Notes under the pieces: generated by a model | Databases searched by the model: none | What the model saw: only the letters and a program-made list of their open reading frames with translations | What the model was told of the DNA's origin: nothing | Source of the DNA: Aureibacter tunicatorum | GTDB taxonomy: Bacteria; Bacteroidota; Bacteroidia; Cytophagales; Cyclobacteriaceae | Direction of reading: 5' to 3' | DNA length: 64,000 bases | Assembly: GCF_036492635.1 (NCBI RefSeq) | Contig: NZ_AP025305.1 | Span: 2,108,001 to 2,172,000, forward strand | Shown: one piece after another, positions 36,197-46,519 of the stretch | Numbering within the stretch: the first letter of the stretch is position 1 | How the letters are laid out: every line of letters starts with the position of its first letter | Made by a program: the position numbers and the translations under genes

Positions 36197-37399
36197 ATGA
36201 ATATACACGAATATCAAGCGAAGGAGATTTTGGCTCAGTATGGCGTTAAAGTGCCAAGAGGAATTGTAGCGAATACTCCTGAAGAAGCTGTAGAGGCTGC
36301 TAAGAAAATAAAAGAAGAAGTAGATACTCCTGCTTGGGTAGTGAAAGCTCAGATTCATGCCGGCGGTAGAGGTAAAGGCGGTGGTGTTAAGCTTGCTTTT
36401 TCTTTAGACGAAGTGAAGCAAAGAGCTGAAGACATCATTGGAATGCAGCTTATAACTCCGCAAACTGGAGCTGAAGGCAAGGAAGTGCATAAGGTGTTGA
36501 TCACTGAAGATTCTTTCTACAAAGGAGAGAACGAGCCTAAAGAATTGTATATTTCAATCCTTTTGGATAGAGACTCTGGTAGAAATGTAATCATGGCTTC
36601 TACTGAAGGTGGAATGGACATCGAAGAAGTAGCTGAAAAAACTCCAGAGAAAATCATCAAGGAGTGGATCGACCCTAGAGTTGGTATTCAAGTTTTTCAA
36701 GCTAGAAAAGTTGCTTATAAATTAGGTCTTGAAGGAGCTGCTAACAAAGACATGGTGAAGTTCATCATAGCTCTTTACAGAGCTTATGAAGCTACTGACG
36801 CTTCTCAGATTGAGATCAATCCAGCGCTTCAGACATCGGATAACCAAATCCTTGCTTTGGACGCGAAAGTGAATATAGATGATAATGCATTGTACAGACA
36901 AAAGAATATTGCTGCAATGCGTGACTTGACCGAGGAGGCTCCTGAAGAAGTTGAAGCTGGAGAGCATGACCTTAACTATGTAAAGCTTGACGGTAATGTT
37001 GGTTGCATGGTAAATGGCGCTGGTTTGGCTATGGCTACTATGGATATCATCAAACTTTCTGGCGGAGAGCCTGCTAACTTCCTAGATGTTGGTGGAGGTG
37101 CAAATGCTAAGACCGTAGAAGCTGGATTCAGAATTATCATGAAAGATCCAAATGTGAAAGCTATCTTGATCAATATTTTCGGTGGTATTGTAAGATGCGA
37201 CAGAGTAGCTAATGGTGTTGTTGAAGCTTACAAAAACATTGGTACAATCAATATTCCAATTATTGTGAGATTGCAAGGTACTAACGCTGAAGAAGGCGCT
37301 AAGATCATTAATGAGTCAGGATTGAAAGTAGAGTCTGCGATTTTGCTTAAAGACGCTGCTGAAAAAGTAAGAATAGCTGTTTCTGAGGTTAACGCTTAA
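36197..37399 (+). CDS. sucC: succinyl-CoA ligase, beta subunit
   Basis: SucC is the nucleotide- and succinate-binding subunit of the TCA-cycle enzyme that converts succinyl-CoA to succinate with formation of ATP or GTP. The start [12 protein letters not shown] is the family signature. [15 protein letters not shown] lies in the ATP-grasp domain, [15 protein letters not shown] and FLDVGGGAN begin the C-terminal domain, and [14 protein letters not shown] completes it. 400 residues is standard. The alpha subunit gene sucD is not adjacent and lies outside the window, which is usual in Bacteroidota. Terminated by a hairpin shared with sixA. Confidence 0.98.
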   Translation: MNIHEYQAKEILAQYGVKVPRGIVANTPEEAVEAAKKIKEEVDTPAWVVKAQIHAGGRGKGGGVKLAFSLDEVKQRAEDIIGMQLITPQTGAEGKEVHKVLITEDSFYKGENEPKELYISILLDRDSGRNVIMASTEGGMDIEEVAEKTPEKIIKEWIDPRVGIQVFQARKVAYKLGLEGAANKDMVKFIIALYRAYEATDASQIEINPALQTSDNQILALDAKVNIDDNALYRQKNIAAMRDLTEEAPEEVEAGEHDLNYVKLDGNVGCMVNGAGLAMATMDIIKLSGGEPANFLDVGGGANAKTVEAGFRIIMKDPNVKAILINIFGGIVRCDRVANGVVEAYKNIGTINIPIIVRLQGTNAEEGAKIINESGLKVESAILLKDAAEKVRIAVSEVNA

Positions 37400-37419
37400 T
37401 CTTAGTTGAAGATAATTTT

Positions 37420-37448
37420 AAAAGGGAATCAATTTGATTCCCTTTTTT
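37420..37448. terminator. bidirectional terminator between sucC and sixA
   Basis: AAAAGGGAATC (37420-37430) and GATTCCCTTTT (37436-37446) form a perfect 11-bp stem with loop AATTT. A and T runs on both sides let it serve both convergent genes. Confidence 0.88.
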
Positions 37449-37453
37449 AGTTT

Positions 37454-37975
37454 TTATATTTTTTGTTGATTGAATACATCAGGATACATTGAAGGGTATT
37501 CTAATTTTTTGAATTCAAAAATACCTGGAATAATATGTTGCCACGATTCTAGTGATAATTCAAGATTTGTTAAACCGCAAGTTGGTAAAGAGCCTGCTGA
37601 GTGTTGAGATAAATTTTCGGATGCGATGGATAAAGCGGGGTTGTGTCCAATGATCAAAATATTATTGTCGTCGTCGTCTTGCGCTTCAATAAGCTTTATG
37701 ATCTCATTGACGTTGGCGTGATAGAGCTTTGATGATATTTCCAACTTCGATGTAGGGAAATTTATATGTTTTGCAAAGATCACTGCAGTTTGCTGTGTTC
37801 GTAGAGCCTCGCTGCATATGATTTTGTTTAGTTTGATGTTTTTATCATCGAAAATTTTGCCCATTGTAAGTGCCTCTTTGGCTCCAAGATGACTAAGCCT
37901 TCTTTCTTTATCTTTTTGAAACTGCGAGCTTATAGGTTCCGCATCTCCATGTCTGAGTAAAAATAATTGCTTCAT
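37454..37975 (-). CDS. sixA: SixA-like histidine phosphatase
   Basis: A 173-residue phosphatase of the histidine-phosphatase branch. The catalytic R8-H9-G10 is in LLRHGDAEP, the second conserved segment is SEALRTQQTAVIF, and the second catalytic histidine is in ILIIGHNPAL. SixA in E. coli removes phosphate from phosphohistidine proteins; the substrate here is unknown, so the symbol is by similarity. The gene is convergent with sucC and shares its terminator. Confidence 0.9.
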   Translation of the reverse strand: MKQLFLLRHGDAEPISSQFQKDKERRLSHLGAKEALTMGKIFDDKNIKLNKIICSEALRTQQTAVIFAKHINFPTSKLEISSKLYHANVNEIIKLIEAQDDDDNNILIIGHNPALSIASENLSQHSAGSLPTCGLTNLELSLESWQHIIPGIFEFKKLEYPSMYPDVFNQQKI

Positions 37976-38226
37976 TATTGAGTGTTAAAGAATTGTTGTT
38001 CAGAATATTTTTTTTGAAAATACACAAAATTCAAATACAAATGAGATGCAATTTTTAACAATATGATTCAAAATATTACTTCAATGCATAAAAACTAAAA
38101 GAATTATAATTTGCTTTTTTTCGAAAAAAAAACGGATATTTGAAGCGATGCATTCGTGATTTTTCTTTGGATGCGGATTTTTGATTGAAATGTAATACCT
38201 CTCAATGACCAAAATATTATTTGTAA

Positions 38227-40566
38227 ATGCATAAAAACCTAGTAATTGTTGAGTCCCCGGCTAAAGCTAAAACCATAGAAGGATATCTTGGGAAGGATTT
38301 TAAAGTAGTTTCAAGCTATGGACATGTTCGAGACTTAAAGAAAGGAAATAACGCCATAGATATAGAAGGTGGATTTATGCCTACCTATGAGGTTTCGAGT
38401 GATAAAAAAGAGGTCATCAAGGAATTAAAGAAATTAAGCAAAGAAGCTGAGTTAATATATCTAGCAAGTGATGATGACCGTGAAGGTGAAGCCATATCGT
38501 GGCATTTAAAGGAAGCGTTGAAGCTTAATGATGATAACACTAAAAGGATCGTCTTTAGAGAAATTACTAAAAAGGCAATCTTAAACGCAATAGAGAAACC
38601 TAGAGCAATCGACATTGATTTGGTGAATGCTCAGCAGGCAAGAAGAGTGTTGGATAGACTTGTAGGTTTTGAGTTGTCTCCGATTCTTTGGAAAAAGATT
38701 AGAACTGGACTGTCCGCAGGAAGAGTGCAGTCGGTAGCTGTGAGGTTGGTAGTTGAAAAGGAGAGGGAGATTGAGGCGTTTGAAGCCGAAAGTTTTTTTA
38801 GAGTGTCCGCTATTTTTATTGTTGCGGAAGGAAAAGCGATTAAAGGTGAGTTGCCAATCAAATTCAAGAAAGAGGATGAGGCTTATGAATTTGTAAAGCT
38901 TTGCAAAGATGCTAGTTTTAAAATTGATGGCTTGAAAAAGTCTCCAGGCAAGAAATCGCCAACGGCTCCATTCACTACATCAACTTTGCAACAGGAAGCT
39001 TCAAGGAAATTAGGTTTTTCTGTGAGTAAAACGATGATGTTGGCTCAAAGACTTTATGAATCCGGTAAGATTACTTACATGCGTACCGATTCTGTGAATT
39101 TGTCAGATGAAGCTATTCAAAAAGCTAGTGCCCAAATTACAGGGAATTATGGACCTGAGTACCTTCAAGTGAGAAAATTCAAAACTAAGTCAGAAGGCGC
39201 TCAAGAAGCTCACGAAGCTGTAAGACCTACGGATTTCTCAAGCCATACTGTAGACGCGGAATATGATGAGAAGAGGCTTTACGAGCTGATATGGAAAAAA
39301 GCTATCTCATCTCAAATGAGCGATGCTAAAATAGAGAAGACTACTGCGACGATCGGAGTGTCTACATCTGATCATCAATTCAATGCAACAGGGCAAGTTG
39401 TTACTTTCGACGGCTTTTTGAAAGTGTACACTGAATCTCCTGATGATGATGAAAATACTAGCGAGGACACAAGCAAAATGTTGCCACCATTGCAGATCGG
39501 CGATGAATTAGAGCTTAGTGAAATGAAATCCCGAGAATCGTTCTCTAGACCTCCTGCAAGATTCACGGAAGCATCCTTGGTGAAGAAGTTGGAGGAGTTG
39601 GGAATTGGTAGACCATCTACATATGCGCCAACGATCTCTACAATTCAAAAGCGTAACTATGTGATCAAGGAGTCAAGAGAGGGCCGAGAAAGATCATATA
39701 AAGAGATTGTTTTAAGTGCGAAGAGAGAAATTGAAGTAGCGGATAAAGTTGAGATTACAGGAACTGAAAAAGGTAAATTGTTTCCAACTAATGTGGGGAT
39801 GGTAGTTACTGACTTTTTGGTTAAGAATTTTCCTAAAGTATTTGAATATTCTTTTACAGCTAATGTGGAGAAAGAATTCGATGAAATTGCTCAAGGCAAA
39901 CTGGTTTGGAATGGTATGCTTGGGGATTTCTATAATGAATTTCATCCAAAAGTGGAAGCTTCGGAAAATATTGAAAGAGCGGAGATTAATTCTACAAGAG
40001 AATTGGGAATAGATCCTGCTTCTGGAGAGAAGATCTATGTTAAGCTTGGTAGGTTTGGCCCTTATGCGCAGATAGGTGAACTAGTGGAAGGAGAGGAGAA
40101 ACCAAAATATGCTAGCTTGAGGAAAGGACAGTTTATCGAGAGCATTACTTTGGAAGATGCTTTGGAGCTGTTTAAGTTGCCAAGAGATGTCGGAATGTAT
40201 GAGGATAAAAAGATAGTTGCAGCAATAGGTAGGTTTGGTCCTTATTTAAGGCATGACGGCAAGTTTGTTTCTTTGAAAAAAGAGTACGACCCGCATACTG
40301 TGGATGAGGCTACTGCTATTGAATTGATAGAAGCTAAAAGAAAAGCAGATAGAGAGAAATTCATTAAAGACTTTGAGGAAGATGCTGAGATGCAAATTCT
40401 GAATGGTAGATGGGGTCCTTATATCAAGTATGGCAAGAAGAATGTGAGACTGCCTAAAGACTTGGAAGACCCAAAGAGTTTGACTTACGAGCAGTGCAAG
40501 GAAATTGTTGAAAAAGCTCCTGAGAAGAAAACGAAAGCGAAAAAGAAAACGACGACTAAAAAATAA
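38227..40566 (+). CDS. topA: DNA topoisomerase I
   Basis: TopA relaxes negative supercoils through a transient 5'-phosphotyrosine link. The Toprim domain (VESPAKAKTIEGYLG at the start, YLASDDDREGEAISWHL near residue 80) is followed by the catalytic Y284 in ITYMRTDSVNLS and the gate-domain motif ELGIGRPSTYAPTI. The C terminus has two or three zinc-free TopA repeat units (GRFGPYAQIG, GRFGPYLRHDGK, GRWGPYIKYG) and ends in a lysine-rich tail; the cysteine zinc fingers of the E. coli enzyme are absent, as is usual in this phylum. 779 residues. Own terminator. Confidence 0.98.
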   Translation: MHKNLVIVESPAKAKTIEGYLGKDFKVVSSYGHVRDLKKGNNAIDIEGGFMPTYEVSSDKKEVIKELKKLSKEAELIYLASDDDREGEAISWHLKEALKLNDDNTKRIVFREITKKAILNAIEKPRAIDIDLVNAQQARRVLDRLVGFELSPILWKKIRTGLSAGRVQSVAVRLVVEKEREIEAFEAESFFRVSAIFIVAEGKAIKGELPIKFKKEDEAYEFVKLCKDASFKIDGLKKSPGKKSPTAPFTTSTLQQEASRKLGFSVSKTMMLAQRLYESGKITYMRTDSVNLSDEAIQKASAQITGNYGPEYLQVRKFKTKSEGAQEAHEAVRPTDFSSHTVDAEYDEKRLYELIWKKAISSQMSDAKIEKTTATIGVSTSDHQFNATGQVVTFDGFLKVYTESPDDDENTSEDTSKMLPPLQIGDELELSEMKSRESFSRPPARFTEASLVKKLEELGIGRPSTYAPTISTIQKRNYVIKESREGRERSYKEIVLSAKREIEVADKVEITGTEKGKLFPTNVGMVVTDFLVKNFPKVFEYSFTANVEKEFDEIAQGKLVWNGMLGDFYNEFHPKVEASENIERAEINSTRELGIDPASGEKIYVKLGRFGPYAQIGELVEGEEKPKYASLRKGQFIESITLEDALELFKLPRDVGMYEDKKIVAAIGRFGPYLRHDGKFVSLKKEYDPHTVDEATAIELIEAKRKADREKFIKDFEEDAEMQILNGRWGPYIKYGKKNVRLPKDLEDPKSLTYEQCKEIVEKAPEKKTKAKKKTTTKK

Positions 40567-40570
40567 AAGA

Positions 40571-40602
40571 AAGCCTCCGTTTGTTTATGACGGAGGTTTT
40601 TT
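40571..40602 (+). terminator. intrinsic terminator of topA
   Basis: CCTCCGT (40574-40580) and ACGGAGG (40590-40596), extended by AA/TT pairs, are followed by a T run. Confidence 0.85.
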
Positions 40603-40671
40603 GTTCACTTTTAATATTTTGATTTCTTAATTCGTATATTTATTTAAAAATAATATAAAAGTACTTTAAGT

Positions 40672-41355
40672 ATGAAAATCAAATTTTTAGGCCATTCATG
40701 TTTTTTTATTGAAGCAAATGGTAAAAATATAATAATAGATCCTTTTGTTAGTCCTAATCCTCAAGCTGCTCATTTGAATATTAATGATATTAAGGTTGAT
40801 TATATATTATTAACACACGGGCATGAAGATCATATCGCGGATGTTGAAAACGTTTTGAAGAACAACCCTCAAGCAATGATAGTCTCAAATTATGAGATAG
40901 TGGTTCATTATGCTAAAAAAGGTTTTGATAAAGGACATCCAATGAATGTAGGAGGGAGTAAAGAATTTGATTTTGGTAAGGTGAAGATGGTCAATGCGAT
41001 TCATTCAAGCAGTTTCCCTGATGGAAGTTATGCTGGGGTGCCCGCTGGATTTGTGATTGAGTCTGAAGGGAAAGCGATTTATCATGCTGGAGACACTGCT
41101 TTGTGCGAAGATATGAAACAGTTAGCCAGTTCTCATCAATTAGATTTGTCAATGTTGCCAATTGGCGATAATTTTACTATGGGGCTTGATGACGCGCTTT
41201 TGGCTAGCGATTATATTGGATGCGACAAGTTTGTGGGAATGCATTATAACACATTTCCGCCTATCGAAATTGATTTAGAAAAAACCAAAGAAACGGCTTT
41301 AAAAGCTGGAAAAGACTTAGTACTTTTAGGGATTGGAGAGTTCATTAACCTTTAA
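40672..41355 (+). CDS. metallo-hydrolase of the UPF0173 family
   Basis: A 227-residue cytoplasmic beta-lactamase-fold hydrolase. The metal-binding motif H49-x-H51-x-D53-H54 is in [22 protein letters not shown] and [11 protein letters not shown] carry the further ligands. The start [16 protein letters not shown] is typical of UPF0173. The substrate of this family is not established. The parA gene begins 8 nt after its stop, so it appears to be the first gene of the par/dapB/lepB block. Confidence 0.93.
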
Positions 41356-41363
41356 TATTTGAA

Positions 41364-42140
41364 ATGGGGAAAATTATTGCAATAGCGAATCAAAAGGGTG
41401 GTGTCGGCAAGACAACGACAGCTATTAATCTTGCGGCAAGTTTAGCCGCTTTAGAGCAAAGGACGTTGATTGTAGATGCGGATCCCCAGGCTAATTCCAC
41501 TTCAGGAATAGGGTTTAACCCAAAAGAAATTGATCATAGTATTTATGAATGCATGGTTGATGAAGCTACAGCAAATCAAAGTATCAAAAGCACTGATATA
41601 AAATACTTGCACTTGCTTCCCTCTAATATCAACTTGGTTGGTGCGGAAGTGGAGATGGTAAGCATGGAAAAACGTGAAGATAAAATGAAAAATGCCCTTG
41701 ATACGATTAAGGATGATTTTGATTTTATTATAATAGATTGTTCTCCTTCTCTAGGTTTGATTACAATTAATGCTCTCACAGCCGCTGACTCAATAATAAT
41801 ACCTGTTCAATGCGAGTATTTTGCTTTGGAGGGCTTGGGTAAATTATTGAATACGATAAAAATTATTCAATCTCGTTTAAACCCAAAATTGACTATTGAA
41901 GGTATTTTATTGACAATGTATGATACCAGATTGAGGTTGTCAAATCAAGTTGTTGAAGAAGTAAGACAACATTTTAAGCAGATAGTATTCGATAGTATAA
42001 TTCCAAGAAATATCAAGTTAAGCGAATCACCTAGCTTTGGGTTGCCAGCCATAGCTCATGATGGAGCTAGCAAAGGAGCCTTGAGCTATTTGAACTTAGC
42101 TAAAGAAATATTGGTGAAGAACAATATTGTCACTGCTTAG
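41364..42140 (+). CDS. parA: chromosome-partitioning ATPase ParA (Soj)
   Basis: ParA forms ATP-dependent dimers on nucleoid DNA and moves ParB-parS complexes. The deviant Walker A is KGGVGKTTT at residues 10-18; the A' motif is [12 protein letters not shown] and Walker B is [13 protein letters not shown]. No N-terminal helix-turn-helix extension is present, so this is the short chromosomal type. 258 residues. parB follows after 88 nt. Position in the conserved Bacteroidota block with dapB and lepB supports the chromosomal role. Confidence 0.97.
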
Positions 42141-42228
42141 ATAGATTTAAATTTAAGGATAAATATAGGAACAGAAAGCAATGTGCGCTTTCTGTTTTCT
42201 TGTGTATAAAATATATAATTTCTCATTC

Positions 42229-43140
42229 ATGAAAGGGAAAAGAAACGCGTTAGGGAGAGGTTTAGGAGCATTGTTGGAAGATTCTACAATAGAAAAAAGC
42301 ACGCCAAAGGCAAGTGTTGATAAAGAAGTTTCGACTAGTATAAATTCTATATTAGAGGTTGAGCTATCCAAGATAAAGCCGAATCCTTATCAGCCCAGAA
42401 CCCAGTTTTCCAAAGAATCGCTTGAGGAGTTGGCAGATTCAATCAAGGTTCAGGGAATTATTCAACCTGTTACTTTGAGGAAAATAAATGATAGCGAGTA
42501 TCATATTATCTCAGGGGAAAGAAGAGTAAGAGCTTCAGAATTGGCAGGTCTTGAGGCTGTTCCTGCATATATCAGAGAAGCTACCGAGCAACAAATGCTT
42601 GAGTTGGCATTGATTGAAAATATTCAGCGAGAGGATTTAAACGCAATTGAAATAGCTATAAGCTATCAAAGGTTGATTGCTGAATGCGGACTGAAATTGG
42701 AAGAGCTTGGAGATAGAGTTGGGAAGAAAAGGTCAACTGTAAATAATTATTTGAGATTATTGAAATTGCCGCCGGAGATTCAAGTAGCGCTTAGAGAAAA
42801 GAAAATTTCAATGGGACATGCTCGAGCGATTATTAATATAGATAAGATTGATCTGCAGTTAACGATATTCAAGAAGATAATCACGGAAGATTTGTCTGTG
42901 AGAAAAGTGGAGCAGTTGGTCAGAGAAATCATGTCAGGCGTTCAAAAACAACCTTCCGCAAAGCAAATGGATCCTGAAAGAGAATATCATATGCAAAGGT
43001 TGCAAAAGAAATTAAGTTCTCATTTCGGTACCAAAGTAAATATTAAAGCTGATTCAAATAATAAAGGGGAAATAAAAATACCATTTTTATCTTCAGAAGA
43101 CTTTAATAGAATAATGGAATTGTTAAATCTTGAATTATAG
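42229..43140 (+). CDS. parB: chromosome-partitioning protein ParB
   Basis: ParB is a CTP-dependent DNA clamp that loads at parS. This protein starts with KRNALGRGLGALLED, the typical N-terminal ParA-contact region. The N-terminal domain has the box II motif ISGERRVRASELAG and the box I NPYQPRTQF; the helix-turn-helix is around GDRVGKKRSTVNNYLRLL; the C terminus is the dimerisation domain. The ATG at 42229 (303 residues) is preferred over the upstream ATG at 42181, whose extra 16 residues are hydrophobic and not family-like. No parS 16-mer was noticed in the window. The next gene starts 1 nt after the stop. Confidence 0.96.
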   Translation: MKGKRNALGRGLGALLEDSTIEKSTPKASVDKEVSTSINSILEVELSKIKPNPYQPRTQFSKESLEELADSIKVQGIIQPVTLRKINDSEYHIISGERRVRASELAGLEAVPAYIREATEQQMLELALIENIQREDLNAIEIAISYQRLIAECGLKLEELGDRVGKKRSTVNNYLRLLKLPPEIQVALREKKISMGHARAIINIDKIDLQLTIFKKIITEDLSVRKVEQLVREIMSGVQKQPSAKQMDPEREYHMQRLQKKLSSHFGTKVNIKADSNNKGEIKIPFLSSEDFNRIMELLNLEL

Positions 43141-43141
43141 C

Positions 43142-43828
43142 ATGAGGCTTAAATATTTTTTTGTAGCGTCGATATGTTTGCTCATAATGAGTTTTTCCGC
43201 GCTAGCTCAAGAGAAAGAAAAAAAGCAGGAGAATAGCGAAAGCGACACAGAATCAGTTCAAGCAGATACATTGCAATCTGAAAATACTTATTTTAATGAG
43301 TATACCCATGAGACTATTGTGCAAGATAAAGACAACTATAAGCTGCCTCCATTGACAGGCAATGATCCCAATAAGGCGGCTTTGTTATCAGCGGCAATAC
43401 CTGGACTTGGACAAGCTTACAATAAGAGTTATTGGAAGATACCGATTATCTATGGTGGTGGAGCGGTGATAGGCTATCTTATTGCTTGGAATGACCAGAG
43501 ATATCAATTATACAGAAATGCATTGATAGATGTTTCTAATGGTGATATTGACCCTAGCAACCCTTTGCATAATCAAACAGAAGATAGATTGAATCGATTG
43601 GTTGATAACGCAAGAAGAAGTAGGGATTACGCAGTAATATTCATGGCTTTGCTTTACGCTTTGAATATCGTTGAGGCTTATGTTGATGCTAATTTGCAAC
43701 AATTTGATATAAGCGATAATCTTTCTATGAAAGTAGCCCCCGCAATTAATAGCAGATCTGCGATGCCAATAGGACATAATTCTGAAATGCAAACTGTCGG
43801 TTTAAGTCTAAAGTTAAATTTTAAATAA
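43142..43828 (+). CDS. DUF5683 envelope protein
   Basis: A 228-residue exported protein with a signal peptide (residues 1-22, ending ALA before Q). The DUF5683 core includes KAALLSAAIPGLGQAYNKSYWKIP, here cut across the GLGQ turn, followed by membrane-span-like segments (IIYGGGAVIGYLIAW and YAVIFMALLYALNIVEAYVDA). DUF5683 is nearly restricted to Bacteroidota and usually lies between parB and dapB; its function is unknown. The start at 43142 is 1 nt after parB, and dapB begins 1 nt after its stop, so the three are translationally coupled. Confidence 0.92.
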   Translation: MRLKYFFVASICLLIMSFSALAQEKEKKQENSESDTESVQADTLQSENTYFNEYTHETIVQDKDNYKLPPLTGNDPNKAALLSAAIPGLGQAYNKSYWKIPIIYGGGAVIGYLIAWNDQRYQLYRNALIDVSNGDIDPSNPLHNQTEDRLNRLVDNARRSRDYAVIFMALLYALNIVEAYVDANLQQFDISDNLSMKVAPAINSRSAMPIGHNSEMQTVGLSLKLNFK

Positions 43829-43829
43829 A

Positions 43830-44546
43830 ATGAAAATATTACTTCTAGGATATGGCAAGATGGGTAAAAATATCGAAGCCATAGCATTGGATAGAGGACA
43901 TGAAGTTGTAGGGAAGATCAATGAAGAGAATATTGATGATCTGAATAATTTCAATGGAGATAATGTGGATGTGGCAATTGAATTTTCAAGGCCAGAAGCT
44001 GCATTTGAAAACTGTTTGTATTGCGCTGATAACAATATCCCAGTGGTATCTGGTACTACAGGATGGTTGGATCGTAAAGAAGAAATAGAGACTAAGGTTC
44101 AGAACAATAATGGAGCATTCTTCTATGCCAGTAATTACAGTGTAGGTGTGAATATATTTTTCAAAGTGAATAGCTTCTTGGCTAGGCTGATGAATAAGCA
44201 TCCAGAATATAATGTAAAGCTAGATGAGATACACCATACAGAAAAGTTGGATGCGCCAAGCGGAACGGCAATCACATTAGCCGAAGGTGTGTTGGATGAA
44301 GTGGATAGAAAAGAGTCGTGGGTAAATTCGGATACTGAAAAGGTTGAGGAATTGGAGATTGAATCTTTCAGAGAGCCAGGAGTGCCAGGAACGCATAGTG
44401 TTTATTATAGCTCTTCAATAGATGAAATTGAAATTAAACATACAGCTCATAGTCGTCAAGGTTTTGCTCTGGGAGCAGTTTTAGTCGCTGAGTGGATTTT
44501 GGATAAGAAAGGTGTGTTGTCTATGGATAATTTTATGGATTTTTAA
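43830..44546 (+). CDS. dapB: 4-hydroxy-tetrahydrodipicolinate reductase
   Basis: DapB is the NAD(P)H-dependent second committed enzyme of lysine and diaminopimelate synthesis. The protein has the N-terminal LLLGYGKMGK nucleotide-binding loop, the E-x-HH motif with H135-H136 in DEIHHTEKLDAPSGTA (catalytic histidine and substrate-binding lysine), and VPGTHSVYYSS near the C terminus. 238 residues, the short form usual in Bacteroidota. It supplies DAP for the cell wall and sits next to lepB in a conserved block. Confidence 0.97.
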   Translation: MKILLLGYGKMGKNIEAIALDRGHEVVGKINEENIDDLNNFNGDNVDVAIEFSRPEAAFENCLYCADNNIPVVSGTTGWLDRKEEIETKVQNNNGAFFYASNYSVGVNIFFKVNSFLARLMNKHPEYNVKLDEIHHTEKLDAPSGTAITLAEGVLDEVDRKESWVNSDTEKVEELEIESFREPGVPGTHSVYYSSSIDEIEIKHTAHSRQGFALGAVLVAEWILDKKGVLSMDNFMDF

Positions 44547-44615
44547 CAAATCTGCCTTTTTAGTTTTTTAAATTTTTTATATTCTTGTACACATCCAATT
44601 AATAAATAAACAATA

Positions 44616-45704
44616 ATGGCTTTTTGGAAAAAGAAAGATGAGCAAAAAAAGAAAAAATCACCAGCAAAAGAATGGCTTGATGCTATAGTATTTGCTGTCA
44701 TAGCGGCGACTTTGATCAGGTGGCTTTTCTTCGAAGCATATGTGATTCCTACCCCGTCTATGGAAAGAACTTTATTAGTCGGGGATTATTTGTTTGTAAG
44801 CAAGTTTCACTATGGAGCTCGTACTACTTCTACTCCATTGCAGGTGCCTTTGACTCACCAAAAAGTATGGGGAACAGAAATACCTTCTTACTTGGAATGG
44901 ATCAAAATACCTTCTTTCAGATTGCCGGGAATTTCTGAGGTGAAGCGCAATGATGTTGTTGTTTTCAACTATCCAGTTGAGTTTCAGTATCCAAATGATT
45001 TGAAAACCAACTATATTAAGCGTTGCGTCGCGGTTCCTGGAGATACTTTGCAAATAAAGAACCGTATTGTTTTTATAAATGGAGAAAAACAGAATAGTCC
45101 GGCTGGTGTTCAGTACCGTTATATTTTAAGAACAACAAATGAGTTAAATGATAGGACGCTTAGAAAATTTAAAATATCAGATTTCGTTGAAATTAACTTG
45201 AATACATATTTGGTTCATATCAATCCAGATATTGCTAAAGTATTGGAAGGACAAGACTTTGTTAAGGAGTTGGTTTTATATGAAAGAACTAAAGGAGTGG
45301 CTGAAGGAGATATTTTTCCTAATGAAACAGTTTTTCCTTGGAATGCTGATTGGTATGGCCCATTAATGATTCCGGGAAAAGGAATAACTGTTGATTTGAC
45401 TAATCCTGATAATGTAGTTAAATATGCTTTTACGATTGAGCATTATGAAGGCCACGATGATGTTTCAGTAAAAGACAAGAAACTTTATATCGCAGGAGAG
45501 CCTCAAGATAAATATACATTCAAGCAAGACTATTATTTCATGATGGGAGATAATAGGGATAATTCTTTGGATTCGAGGTTTTGGGGCTTTGTTCCAGCTG
45601 ACCATGTTGTTGGAAAAGCGTCATTTATTTGGATGTCAAGAGACGCTTACGCTGGAGGCTTTGATGCTATTAGATGGAGTCGAATTTTTAATGCGATAAA
45701 CTAA
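44616..45704 (+). CDS. lepB: signal peptidase I
   Basis: LepB cleaves signal peptides at the outer face of the inner membrane. One membrane anchor lies at about residues 20-42. The catalytic serine is S48 in IPTPSMERTLLVGD, and the general-base lysine is K135 in NYIKRCVAVPGD. The C-terminal box is MGDNRDNSLDSRFWG. At 362 residues it is longer than many LepB proteins because of a roughly 100-residue insertion (about 145-285) between the lysine box and the last box, a common feature in this phylum. It begins 69 nt after dapB and ends at a strong terminator. Confidence 0.97.
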   Translation: MAFWKKKDEQKKKKSPAKEWLDAIVFAVIAATLIRWLFFEAYVIPTPSMERTLLVGDYLFVSKFHYGARTTSTPLQVPLTHQKVWGTEIPSYLEWIKIPSFRLPGISEVKRNDVVVFNYPVEFQYPNDLKTNYIKRCVAVPGDTLQIKNRIVFINGEKQNSPAGVQYRYILRTTNELNDRTLRKFKISDFVEINLNTYLVHINPDIAKVLEGQDFVKELVLYERTKGVAEGDIFPNETVFPWNADWYGPLMIPGKGITVDLTNPDNVVKYAFTIEHYEGHDDVSVKDKKLYIAGEPQDKYTFKQDYYFMMGDNRDNSLDSRFWGFVPADHVVGKASFIWMSRDAYAGGFDAIRWSRIFNAIN

Positions 45705-45732
45705 AAAACAAGTATAAAGATTAAATATCGAC

Positions 45733-45768
45733 AAAAGCCCTTTTCAATTTTGAGAAGGGCTTTTTTTT
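45733..45768. terminator. bidirectional terminator between lepB and truC
   Basis: A 14-bp stem with one G-U pair, 45733-45746 against 45751-45764, with loop ATTT, is followed by eight T on the plus strand. Four T on the minus strand may also serve truC. Confidence 0.88.
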
Positions 45769-45787
45769 GTTATTAATGTTGCCAACT

Positions 45788-46489
45788 TTAAAGCTGATTT
45801 GTTGGAATGTTTATTTTTTGAAGGATTTCGGAGAAATGTTTAGGCAGTGGAGCTTTTATGCTTATTTTTTCTTCCTGATTAAAAGGATGAGGAATAATTG
45901 TGTGATAGGAGTGAAGCAGTAGGTCATTCATATTGTAATGCTTCATGAATGCTTTGTTTTGCTTGTTGTCTCCATGTTTTTTGTCACCGATAATGTAGTG
46001 TCTTATATGGGCGAAATGCTTGCGAAGTTGGTGTGTTCTGCCTGTAATAGGCTCAGCTTCTGCTAAAGTATATCTAGAGGTAGGGAAATTGGGATTGGTG
46101 CAAATATTTACTTCGGTTTGATAAAGCGGCTTTACTTGACTTATGGCATCCCTTAATGTTTCATCATATTCATTGTTGATAGGATGATTGATAGTTATTA
46201 CATCATCAATAAATCCTCTGACTAACGCTAAGTATTTTTTTGTTACTTTTTTATCTTCAAATGATTTTTGCAATGCAGTAGCGCTTTCTTTATTCGTCCC
46301 AAAAAGCAGTACGCCGGATGTGGGTCGATCAATTCGATGAAGTGGAAAAACGTGATGGCCGACTTGATCTCTTAGAGTCTGCATGGCAAATATTTTTTCT
46401 TGGCGAGCCAATGGAGATCTATGGACAAGCATTCCTTTGGGTTTGTTGATGGCTATCAGGTGCTCATCATAATGCAATATTTCAAGCAT
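45788..46489 (-). CDS. truC: tRNA pseudouridine synthase C-like (RluA family)
   Basis: A 233-residue RluA-family enzyme most like TruC, which makes pseudouridine 65 in tRNA. The catalytic aspartate is D54 in HRIDRPTSGV; INKPKGMLVHRS near residue 14 and AEPITGRTHQLRKHF near residue 165 are the other family motifs. There is no S4 domain, which fits TruC. The ATG at 46489 gives the family-like start MLEILHYDEHLIAIN; an upstream TTG-ATG pair at 46517-46522 falls inside an inverted repeat and would add 10-11 residues. Confidence 0.88.
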   Translation of the reverse strand: MLEILHYDEHLIAINKPKGMLVHRSPLARQEKIFAMQTLRDQVGHHVFPLHRIDRPTSGVLLFGTNKESATALQKSFEDKKVTKKYLALVRGFIDDVITINHPINNEYDETLRDAISQVKPLYQTEVNICTNPNFPTSRYTLAEAEPITGRTHQLRKHFAHIRHYIIGDKKHGDNKQNKAFMKHYNMNDLLLHSYHTIIPHPFNQEEKISIKAPLPKHFSEILQKINIPTNQL

Positions 46490-46519
46490 TTTAATAGTAT
46501 TGTTGAGTATTGTAACCAT